From: Pseudomonadales bacterium
Lineage (GTDB): Bacteria > Pseudomonadota > Gammaproteobacteria > Pseudomonadales > Azotimanducaceae
Direction: 5' to 3'
Length of the DNA stretch: 5,047 nt
NCBI GenBank assembly: GCA_021295935.1
Contig: JAGWBL010000112.1
Location: forward strand, 1 to 5,047
Shown: positions 1 through 5,047 of the stretch, in pieces
Position numbering within the stretch: the first letter of the stretch is position 1
How the letters are laid out: each line of letters begins with the position of its first letter
Position numbers and translations under genes: made by a program
Notes under the pieces: generated by a model
What the model was told of the DNA's origin: nothing
What the model saw: only the letters and a program-made list of their open reading frames with translations
The model's database searches: none

Positions 1-207
1 CTCGAAGGCCTGCTCCTTGTAGTGGTGGAACTCGACTCGGAAGGGCGACCTGTCAAACACCACGAGATCGAGGTGCCTGATGACTACCTGAACCGGACGG
101 ACGCGATCACATTTATGGGCTCGTCCATCAGGCTGGTGAGTGTCGATGCGCGGTGGTTCAATCGTAAGTTCATCTGGATCCCGGATCCTCAACCATGGAA
201 GCGGTAG
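1..207 (+). CDS. C-terminal fragment of an unrecognised protein, paralogous to the next gene
   Basis: Frame 1 is open from the first base of the window to the TAG at 205-207, so this is the last 68 residues of a gene that starts upstream. I cannot name the family from the fragment alone. It reads as alternating beta strands (LLLVVVELD, then DAITF and SSIRLVSVDA) and ends with an aromatic and basic tail, FIWIPDPQPWKR. The stretch from LLVVVELD to GSSIRL aligns almost without gaps with the last blade of the protein encoded downstream (LAVVSLD to GSSIRL): both have VV-x(1-2)-LD, then an RP pair, then I-x-F-x-GSSIRL. I infer that it is the end of a tandem paralogue, probably also a beta-propeller-like exported protein. 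The internal ATG at 115 and GTGs near 22-27 need not be starts, because the frame stays open to the window edge. Confidence 0.72.
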   Translation, partial: LEGLLLVVVELDSEGRPVKHHEIEVPDDYLNRTDAITFMGSSIRLVSVDARWFNRKFIWIPDPQPWKR

Positions 208-442
208 AGCCGGCAAGGGAAGGCTGCTGCTCTTGCGGGAGGATTCATGTCGGGGTCGCGGTCCTGGAGGCGTCGACCCTCGCTTCCGCGCTCCGCGGCA
301 CCGAGGTGGGAAGGCGAAGCGGCCGAGGCCCTTTCCACGCCCTTCGCTGGCACAACCGGGAACGGTCGTGGCGGCATCAATGACAGGGCAAGCGGCGCAA
401 CGTCTGTCTTGGAGCTGCAGGCGGCGGGCGGGCAGGTTCGCG
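208..442. other. Intergenic stretch without a convincing gene
   Basis: All three forward frames are partly open here because the DNA is GC-rich, but the translations are dominated by Arg, Gly, Ser and Pro, with no hydrophobic core or recognisable motif. One real-looking signal is a strong Shine-Dalgarno match, GGGAGGA at 237-243, four bases before ATG 247. That ATG opens frame 1 all the way into the propeller-like gene, but the first 85 or so residues it would add look non-coding. I see no clear promoter or terminator. Upstream regulatory sequence for the gene that follows may lie here, but I cannot point to it. Confidence 0.45.
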
Positions 443-1326
443 ATGGTGAGGATCATCGCCCTTTCGGGGCTTTTCGCTCTTTCGATCGGGCCGGCGTCTC
501 GCACACTGTCAAAGGGAGACAGGTTGTGCTTCTGACGGGGGAGTTTGGAGTGGTTGTGAGATTCGACATTGCTGACGCAACCGGTGGCTCCGGAGGCGAG
601 ATCCGGGTTCAGGCCAGAAACGGCGCTCTCCCGGAGACTCGATCAAAGAGGCTGTCGCCCGCCTTCACGCATCTTGTCGATGTGCATGTCGACGATGGCA
701 AGCTTCTCGTCTATGGCACAACGGAGGATCGGGAGGTTCGCATATTGGCGATACATCGCCTGGACACGCTAGGAGTTGTGGAAATGCTGTGGGGCCGCAA
801 CATGGTTTCCTCGCCTTCCGGGCGCTTTGTCGTCTACGAGAGCTTCGTCCCCGGCATCGGGCTGTCGGAACCGGCTCAATTTGAGGTACTGCTCTACGAT
901 ACCCGGGCGGTTCCCATGGACGATCCTGTCATCGACGTCGAGAGTGAATCGAGTTCCATCCGGACGCTCTATCGTGCCTCGGACAACGTGACACAAGTGC
1001 AGCCATTGCTGAATCCCGTCCGCGGAATAGTCGCGGCTTCGGACATGAGCGATTGGGCGGTTGGCCCGTCGTTCACCTGGTCGCATGATGAAAGGCAGGT
1101 GGCGTTTCTGCTTGAGAGACCCTTGGAGGGCGAGACACCGAGGAGCACGCGACTGGCGGTCGTGTCCCTTGACGCCTTCTGGCGTCCGCAGCCAGCCGTG
1201 CTGGTGGATCTGGACCGCGTGCACGAAGGGCCTTTCATGAAGATCGAATTCGATGGATCGTCGATCCGCCTGGAACAGCGCCGGGGAGAAAGCGGCAAGC
1301 TGATCCGGCACGTGGACTGGCAATGA
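247..1326 (+). CDS. Beta-propeller-like (PD40/TolB-type) protein, probably exported; start uncertain
   Basis: Frame 1 is open from ATG 247 to TGA 1324-1326 (359 codons), but only residues from about 88 onward look like protein. Two segments resemble PD40/WD40-like propeller strands: SSPSGRFVVYES (188-199, followed by FEVLLYDTRA) and FTWSHDERQVAFLLE (276-290, followed by LAVVSLD). These match the family pattern of S-P/H-D/S-G-R then a hydrophobic strand, and I expect a small propeller or half-propeller that binds a ligand or partner outside the cytoplasm; the partner is unknown. The C-terminus, IEFDGSSIRL (333-342), repeats the tail of the upstream fragment, so the two are likely paralogues. 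Possible starts are ATG 247 (strong GGGAGGA, but an 85-residue Arg/Gly-rich leader), GTG 526 (AAAGGGA upstream, no signal peptide), or ATG 443 in frame 2, which encodes a good signal peptide and requires a frameshift. I favour the last as the ancestral start. Confidence 0.66.
   Translation: MSGSRSWRRRPSLPRSAAPRWEGEAAEALSTPFAGTTGNGRGGINDRASGATSVLELQAAGGQVRDGEDHRPFGAFRSFDRAGVSHTVKGRQVVLLTGEFGVVVRFDIADATGGSGGEIRVQARNGALPETRSKRLSPAFTHLVDVHVDDGKLLVYGTTEDREVRILAIHRLDTLGVVEMLWGRNMVSSPSGRFVVYESFVPGIGLSEPAQFEVLLYDTRAVPMDDPVIDVESESSSIRTLYRASDNVTQVQPLLNPVRGIVAASDMSDWAVGPSFTWSHDERQVAFLLERPLEGETPRSTRLAVVSLDAFWRPQPAVLVDLDRVHEGPFMKIEFDGSSIRLEQRRGESGKLIRHVDWQ
443..535 (+). pseudogene. Displaced signal-peptide coding segment of the propeller-like gene (frame 2)
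   Basis: ATG 443 begins a 30-residue frame-2 reading that stops at TGA 533-535. Its first 19 residues, MVRIIALSGLFALSIGPAS, have the full shape of a Sec signal peptide: a short basic n-region (MVR), a hydrophobic h-region (IIALSGLFALSIG) and a small-residue c-region (PAS) that could be cleaved before RT. An AGG at 434-436 lies at normal spacing before the ATG. The protein body continues in frame 1 (VKGRQVVLLTGEFGVVVRF from about 508). The two frames together read as one secreted protein, so a single-base indel between roughly 490 and 530 is the simplest explanation. It may be a real disrupting mutation or an assembly error. Less likely, it is a chance hydrophobic run in a GC-rich leader. Confidence 0.5.
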
Positions 1327-1337
1327 GTCCCAGCCAC
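1312..1337 (+). other. Imperfect hairpin across the stop codon of the propeller-like gene
   Basis: GTGG-A-CTGG (1312-1320) can pair with CCAGCCAC (1330-1337), giving eight base pairs with one bulged A and a nine-base loop that contains the TGA stop. No run of T follows, so it is not a standard intrinsic terminator. It could be mRNA 3'-end structure or chance in GC-rich DNA. Confidence 0.25.
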
Positions 1338-1461
1338 CATGTGAACACGGGCTGTCGTCCATGACCTGGAAGGTGAACGTCCCGTACCGGCAAGAGCGCA
1401 GGAAGGGCATTCAAGACTTCACGATCAGCGTGTGTGGCATAGGCAAGCGGTCTCCGGCCGC

Positions 1462-1467
1462 AAGGGG
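1462..1467 (+). promoter_or_regulatory. Ribosome binding site that fixes the thioredoxin gene start
   Basis: AAGGGG lies six bases before ATG 1474. It supports that start over the in-frame ATG at 1432, which would place 14 unlikely residues in front of the signal peptide. Confidence 0.6.
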
Positions 1468-1473
1468 TCGACG

Positions 1474-3054
1474 ATGATTTCAGAGCGATCGGGGCGCGCG
1501 GCGCTCTTCATGATGGCTGGATGGAGCGCATGCCTTCTCTCAGCGGCGCTGTCCGGAACGGCATCCGCTGTGGAGAAGCACGAATTCCTGACCCCGGGGG
1601 GCAGCCTCGAGGAGGACATCGCGAAGGCTCGGGCAACCGCTGCCGCCGAAGGCAAGCTGGTCTTTCTCAAGTTCACCACTGCTGGATGCGGGCAGTGCGG
1701 GCAGATGGAAAAGGAGACGTTTTCGGATGCGGAGGTGAAGACGTTTCTTGCCCGCCACGCGGTTCCCGTTCCCATTGAAATCAGGGTTGTTGATTCTCGT
1801 CCGGCTTGGGAGCAGTCGTGGGGCGAGCGCCGCTTGCTGAGCATCAGTTTTGACAAGCCACATGCCTATTTTTCGCCAAGGCGCGCCCTGTACGAGGAAT
1901 ACGATGTGAGAATCCTGCCCACGCTGGCATTCACTGATGGAAACGGCGTGCTGCTTGACCGGCATGAGGGATACCTGTCCAAGGAGGGATTTCTGTGGCG
2001 TGCGCGCCTGGTCGTATCGGGAACGAGCGCCCTGGACCACGCCCGTGCGGAATCGAGGGAGGCGGGTGACAGCAGTCCCGCGCTGCGGCAGGCGCTTGCG
2101 GAGGCCTTCGCGCAGCGCATGCGCCATGAGGAGGCCCTGGCCGAGTACGAGTGGTGCCTGGAGGAAGGCGTGGCGCGCGACCCCAGCTTCGTCATCCAGC
2201 GCCCTTCCGTGTTCCCACGGCTCATCGACCTCGCCAAACGCCATCCACCGGCGAAACGAGCCGTGCAGGCCCGGCTCGCGGAAGCCAAGGCGTATCTGCT
2301 TCAGGGACGGGAGGGCTTCACCGCCACGCTTCAAATGGCGAGTGACGTCTCCGAGATCCATCATCTCCTGGATCAACCGAAGAGGAGCAAGCAACTGTAC
2401 AAGTATCTCCGGCAAGACCCTGCCTTGAAACTGCAGTCCAGCGCCCTGCTTGCGGCCGGGATCTGGAAGGCATACAGCAAGTCCGCGCTCATGAAGAAGA
2501 AGATCAGGCGCAAGGAGTGGCTTGCCGAGCGCTTTGCTGCGGACGAATTGGCGGCGGCGGCGGAATTCCTCCTGAACGAGCGCAAGCTCCGGCGGGACAG
2601 GCTCTTGAACGAGCCGGAGACTGGCGAGGGTTCGGGAACCTTGGCGATCGACCTGTACCTGATCGAACTCGCGCTTCCCATGTACCAGGAGCTTCTCGAA
2701 CTGGAAGGGTTTGACCAAGCCGAGAGGGTGGCTGACGCGCTGCTTGCCTTGGTTGAAGGGCGCCTTGTGTTTGGGGCGCTGGCAAAGGCCGGAGTCGAGA
2801 CCGGGAACATGAACGCCAGCCACGCGCAATGGGCATGGGACAGCGTCGAGGCGCATCCCGACTCTTGGGAGAATCTGGTCACGCTCGCGAGAATCCTTGC
2901 CGCCCAAGGGCAAAAGGAACTGGGCCTGAAGATGATTCAGGAACGATTGCAGAATGCCGGTCCCGATTTGGAAGAGGAAGAAAGGCGGGCGCTCAAAAGG
3001 GCGCTGAGAAAGCAGCGAGGCAGGGGTCAGATCAGAGTGCCCCTCAAGCATTGA
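1474..3054 (+). CDS. Exported thioredoxin-fold protein with CGQC active site and long helical C-terminal region
   Basis: This predicted periplasmic or envelope thiol-disulfide protein has 526 residues from ATG 1474. I chose that start because AAGGGG (1462-1467) sits six bases upstream and the reading opens with a clear Sec signal peptide: basic n-region, hydrophobic core AALFMMAGWSACLLSAALSG, and cleavage after TASA at about residue 32. The upstream ATG 1432 would bury the signal. No lipobox surrounds Cys20. Residues about 60-175 form a thioredoxin-like domain: a strand (KLVFLKFTT), the redox pair Cys72/Cys75 in A-G-C-G-Q-C, and ILPTLAF with the expected cis-proline at 149. The Trp common before the first Cys is absent, as in the thioredoxin_7/DsbD-gamma-like group. 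Residues about 190-526 are mostly helical and charged, TPR-like but without confident repeats; EYEWCLEEG (224-232) is a notable motif. This tail may bind a partner. The substrate is unknown. The gene lies about 150 bases after the propeller-like gene on the same strand. Confidence 0.85.
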   Translation: MISERSGRAALFMMAGWSACLLSAALSGTASAVEKHEFLTPGGSLEEDIAKARATAAAEGKLVFLKFTTAGCGQCGQMEKETFSDAEVKTFLARHAVPVPIEIRVVDSRPAWEQSWGERRLLSISFDKPHAYFSPRRALYEEYDVRILPTLAFTDGNGVLLDRHEGYLSKEGFLWRARLVVSGTSALDHARAESREAGDSSPALRQALAEAFAQRMRHEEALAEYEWCLEEGVARDPSFVIQRPSVFPRLIDLAKRHPPAKRAVQARLAEAKAYLLQGREGFTATLQMASDVSEIHHLLDQPKRSKQLYKYLRQDPALKLQSSALLAAGIWKAYSKSALMKKKIRRKEWLAERFAADELAAAAEFLLNERKLRRDRLLNEPETGEGSGTLAIDLYLIELALPMYQELLELEGFDQAERVADALLALVEGRLVFGALAKAGVETGNMNASHAQWAWDSVEAHPDSWENLVTLARILAAQGQKELGLKMIQERLQNAGPDLEEEERRALKRALRKQRGRGQIRVPLKH

Positions 3055-3056
3055 GG
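3042..3056 (+). terminator. Small perfect hairpin over the thioredoxin gene stop, possible weak terminator
   Basis: CCTCAA (3042-3047), a GCA loop and TTGAGG (3051-3056) form a perfect six-base-pair stem that includes the TGA stop at 3052-3054. Only TTCT follows, so the T-tract is poor. It is a candidate weak or factor-assisted terminator, or simply 3'-end mRNA structure. An outer AGGGG/CCCCT pairing (about 3022-3044) would compete with it. Confidence 0.3.
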
Positions 3057-3480
3057 TTCTACGGCAGCCTGCATGGGGCGCTTCCGCTGATTCTCCTCCT
3101 CCGAAGCTGGTCAAGACATTCCCGTCAATCGCGTTCCAAGCGTTCCATTCCGCGGTGGCTTGCACTTCTCCGCATGCCGCGAACATCTGTTGATGCCCAA
3201 TCCGGAGCTCTTGCTTTCGTCCCGCTCAACAAGGAATGCAGGTTGCGTGATCCCACAACAATGCGCATGATGCTGATGACCGCAATCGAACATGAGTGAC
3301 AAGCGCTTCTTGACCACCAGGTTTTCCCGAAGCGATGTCGCTGGCCCGCCCTCGTGGCTTGCAGCACGCAGAGCGCGGACGCGTCCGCTGGCGCTAATTC
3401 CCGGATGTGGTGACATCGCTCTCTGCTGACGGCTGTCCGATCGGAGGAAAGGCTCTGAACAGATGAAGAAGCTTCCACAC
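3055..3480. other. Gene-poor spacer between the thioredoxin gene and the insertion sequence
   Basis: Both strands carry only short readings of about 45 to 117 residues without recognisable motifs. The best forward candidate, ATG 3292 to TGA 3427-3429 (45 residues, MSDKRFLTTRFSRSDVAGPP onward), overlaps the end of another open frame but has no good ribosome binding site and no known family. Reverse-strand readings across 3111-3478 are rich in Arg, Ser, His and Cys, and I do not believe them. The spacer may hold decayed gene remnants or the insertion target. It contains one clear palindrome, listed separately. Confidence 0.45.
3375..3388. repeat. Perfect 14-bp palindrome
   Basis: GCGGACGCGTCCGC equals its own reverse complement. 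Just outside it, AGCGC (3372-3376) and GCGCT (3391-3395) can also pair. It lies in the non-coding spacer about 260 bases before the transposase. It could be a dimeric regulator site or a cruciform, or chance given the GC content. No adjoining promoter is visible to support a regulatory role. Confidence 0.4.
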
Positions 3481-3488
3481 GACCCTCA

Positions 3489-3556
3489 GTCCCAAGTTCG
3501 ACGGTTTACCTGGGACGTTCGTCTGAGAGTCACTGATTTTCAGGGCTCCAACTCTC
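3489..3556. repeat. Cluster of short inverted repeats in the presumed left flank of the insertion sequence
   Basis: Three small inverted repeats follow one another: GTCCCA (3489-3494) with TGGGAC (3511-3516), GAGAGT (3525-3530) with ACTCTC (3551-3556), and, inside the latter, CTGA-TTT-TCAG (3533-3543). They lie 80 to 150 bases before the transposase start, the distance at which the left terminus of an IS1634-type element would be expected. The right terminus is outside the window, so none of them can be tested as a terminal inverted repeat here. Confidence 0.3.
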
Positions 3557-3637
3557 TGAGGTCGCTTGTAGTGCCTGCACATATCGCCGTGTTGAGTTTC
3601 TCGAAATGGGGCTTGGCGAACCGACAGGAACTCGACC

Positions 3638-4885
3638 ATGTTCGTTCGATGCAAGGCCACCCGCGATCGCAGCCGGATTGCCATCCAGATCGTCGAGAGC
3701 CGACGTGTGGGCGGCAAGGTGCGCCAGACGGTGCTCGAGCACCTCGGCGCCGCGAAAGCCGGCGATGAGGAAGCCATCGAGCGCATGAAGGCCGAGGGCC
3801 GGAGACGCATCGAATCCCGCAGTCGGCAAGTTCTCGTGCTCCCTCCCGAACCGGGACTTCGGGCCAAGCTCGAAGAGCCGGATCCCGAAGAGAGTCCGGT
3901 GTTCGGCGTGGATCATGGAGCCCGCGATTCCGAGGGTTCCGCGTCGGCGGGCGTCCATCAGGCCTGCGGTGCGCTGTATCGCGAGCTCGGACTGGGCGCC
4001 ATGATTTCGCCGGATCGTCATCGCGCGTCCAGTCAGGTTCTGCATCACACGGCGATGGCGCGACTGGCGAAGCCGGGCGGCAACCGGAACCACGCCAGCA
4101 CACTCCACGGCGAGCTGTCGGTTCCCATGCGTCTGGAAAAGATCCATCGCATGATGGATCACCCGGTTCCACGACCGATCGGTCGGCTGAAGTCGCTGGC
4201 GGCCCAGCGATCCCTGGGTTCCCTGCAGGGCGATCCGGGTCGGAGCGTGCACCTGGTGTTCTTCGACTGCACCACGCTGCACTTCGAGTCCTTCACTCCG
4301 GACGGCCTCCGCGAACAGGGCTGCAGCAAGGATCACCGTCCTCAGGAAACGCGGGCGCTGCTGGCGCTGATGGTCACGCCGGAAGGCCTCCCCGTGACGT
4401 ACGAACTGTTGCCGGGCATCTCCTTCGAGGGCCGCAGCCTGGTGAGGGTGGTCGAGCGGTTTCGCAAGAGCTTACCGGTTCGCCGAGCCTGCGTGGTCGC
4501 GGATCGGGGCACGATGAGTGCGTCGAACCTTCGGATGCTGGTACGGGCCGGGGTGGACTGGATCGTTGGCGCACGCCTTCGCAACCGGGACGAGGATGTT
4601 CAGGCGAAGTGGCTGGAGCTGGAGGATCGCGGTCCGGTGAACCGGGGCGGCGTGCTGGATCTGAACGATGGTGACGGCCATCGACTGATCGTGGGTCATT
4701 CGCCAAAGAGAGCGAAGAAGCAGCAGCACGACCGCGAACGCGTGCTGAAACGACTTCAAGAGCGCCTGGAAGGGCCGGAAACCCGATTCGTGGCATCGTC
4801 CGCGGAACGCCCCTGTCTCGGCAAGAAGGGAAGCACGAAATGGAGCGTCCGCCAGGACAAGGTCGAACGCGCGCACGCAAGATAG
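3638..4885 (+). CDS. IS1634-family DDE transposase, truncated by an in-frame TAG
   Basis: This 415-residue product catalyses, or once catalysed, cut and strand transfer of the insertion sequence. The start is well supported: AGGAA at 3626-3630 precedes ATG 3638, and the N-terminus MFVRCKATRD, then QIVESRRVGGKVRQ and LEHLG, is typical of the family. HTAMARLAKPGGNR (137-150) and LEKIHRMMD (166-174) match the DNA-binding half. The catalytic core has FFDCTTLHFES with Asp210 and VVADRGTMS with Asp289, plus GCSKDHR, LALMVTPEGLPVTYELLPG and DWIVGARL. The catalytic Glu is missing here because TAG 4883-4885 comes first; it is found in the same frame downstream (residue 446 if the stop is read through). 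Family members usually run about 450 to 600 residues, so this product is short at its C-terminus. As it stands it should be inactive. Confidence 0.85.
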   Translation: MFVRCKATRDRSRIAIQIVESRRVGGKVRQTVLEHLGAAKAGDEEAIERMKAEGRRRIESRSRQVLVLPPEPGLRAKLEEPDPEESPVFGVDHGARDSEGSASAGVHQACGALYRELGLGAMISPDRHRASSQVLHHTAMARLAKPGGNRNHASTLHGELSVPMRLEKIHRMMDHPVPRPIGRLKSLAAQRSLGSLQGDPGRSVHLVFFDCTTLHFESFTPDGLREQGCSKDHRPQETRALLALMVTPEGLPVTYELLPGISFEGRSLVRVVERFRKSLPVRRACVVADRGTMSASNLRMLVRAGVDWIVGARLRNRDEDVQAKWLELEDRGPVNRGGVLDLNDGDGHRLIVGHSPKRAKKQQHDRERVLKRLQERLEGPETRFVASSAERPCLGKKGSTKWSVRQDKVERAHAR

Positions 4886-5047
4886 ACGGCGGGCACGGCG
4901 GGCGTGGTCACAAGCCTGCGGCATGTTCCGGGCGAGGCCGTCTTGGAGCGCTGCCGCGGACTCCGGCAGGTCGAGACCGCGTTTCGAGCCTGCAAGTCCG
5001 AACTGCAGTTTCGAACGCTGTTCCACTGGACCGAATCCCGCATCCAC
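4886..5047 (+). pseudogene. Continuation of the IS1634 transposase after the stop, carrying the catalytic Glu
   Basis: The same frame continues after the TAG to the window edge with unmistakable family sequence: GVVTSL, then EAVLERCRGLRQVETAFRAC, K, and FRTLFHWTESRIH. Glu446 (codon 4973-4975) with Lys453 seven residues later fits the E-x(6)-K part of the IS4-type Y-R-E-K signature and would complete the Asp210/Asp289/Glu446 triad. No start codon with a ribosome site is visible, so this piece is not expected to be made separately. It continues past the window. The family usually has Tyr and Trp in Y-R-x-L-W-Q-V-E; here they are Cys439 and Arg443, a further sign of decay. Confidence 0.8.

Larger units (their letters stand above)
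3480..5047 (+). mobile_element. IS1634-family insertion sequence, right end outside the window
   Basis: The element is recognised by its transposase. The left boundary is not resolved and probably falls between about 3480 and 3600; the start given is an estimate. The right inverted repeat and target duplication lie beyond base 5047. Its transposase is interrupted by an in-frame stop, so the copy is unlikely to move by itself, although an intact relative elsewhere in the genome could mobilise it if its ends are sound. Confidence 0.6.

Noticed and set aside
769..1410. Reverse-strand open frame of 213 codons opposite the propeller-like gene
   Set aside because: It mirrors a forward frame with recognisable propeller strands. 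Its product has an unnatural His/Arg/Gln-rich composition and no motif.
1540..3186. Long reverse-strand open frame of 548 codons opposite the thioredoxin gene
   Set aside because: It is antisense to a gene with a signal peptide, redox motif and ribosome site. Its translation has no coherent motif and arises from GC-rich third positions.
3292..3429. Possible 45-residue protein starting MSDKRF
   Set aside because: There is no ribosome site at normal spacing and no recognised family. The open length is expected by chance at this GC content.
3463..3768. Forward open frame of 101 codons that overlaps the transposase start
   Set aside because: GGAGG lies too far (about 14 bases) from its ATG. The product has no motif, and its 3' part is an out-of-frame reading of the transposase.
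3530..4336. Reverse-strand open frame of 268 codons over the transposase
   Set aside because: The forward frame is a clear transposase and the reverse translation shows no family features.
1..5047. CRISPR array, tRNA or rRNA genes, toxin-antitoxin pair, defence system
   Set aside because: I saw no regularly spaced direct repeats, no cloverleaf or rRNA signature sequence, and no nuclease, helicase or small paired genes that would support any of these.

Overview
The window is a GC-rich bacterial segment read entirely on the + strand. It holds the tail of one gene, two genes for predicted exported proteins, a poorly coding stretch of about 580 bases, and an insertion sequence that runs off the right edge. 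Nothing fixes the taxon. High GC, an exported thioredoxin-fold protein with a long helical tail, a beta-propeller-like exported protein and an IS1634-type transposase together suggest an environmental Gram-negative such as Planctomycetota, Acidobacteriota, Verrucomicrobiota or Myxococcota. That placement is inference only.

Layout. Bases 1-207 are the C-terminal end of a protein that begins before the window. Bases 208 to about 440 look non-coding. A gene ending at 1326 encodes a protein with PD40/TolB-like propeller strands. Its C-terminal 40 residues match the fragment at 1-207 and end in the same I-x-F-x-GSSIRL motif, so the two are probably tandem paralogues. The 5' end of this second gene is irregular: a clear signal peptide (ATG 443) lies in frame 2, but the protein body lies in frame 1, which suggests a frameshift near 490-530. 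After about 150 bases comes an intact gene (ATG 1474 to 3054) for an exported thioredoxin-fold protein with a CGQC active site and a helical repeat-like tail of about 330 residues.

Bases 3055-3637 hold no convincing gene. They contain a small hairpin over the stop of the thioredoxin gene, a perfect 14-bp palindrome, and short inverted repeats in the probable left flank of the insertion sequence. From 3638 there is an IS1634-family (IS4-like DDE) transposase. Its first two catalytic aspartates are upstream of an in-frame TAG at 4883, and the catalytic glutamate is in the same frame downstream of it. Several normally conserved aromatic residues are replaced, so the element looks inactive or decaying.

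How the genes relate. The propeller-like protein and the thioredoxin-like protein share a strand and both appear to enter the Sec pathway, so both probably act in the periplasm or cell envelope. Co-transcription is possible but not shown. I see no evidence of a new defence, biosynthetic or regulatory system. The most informative points are the paralogous tail, the frame conflict at the second gene's start, and the interrupted transposase.
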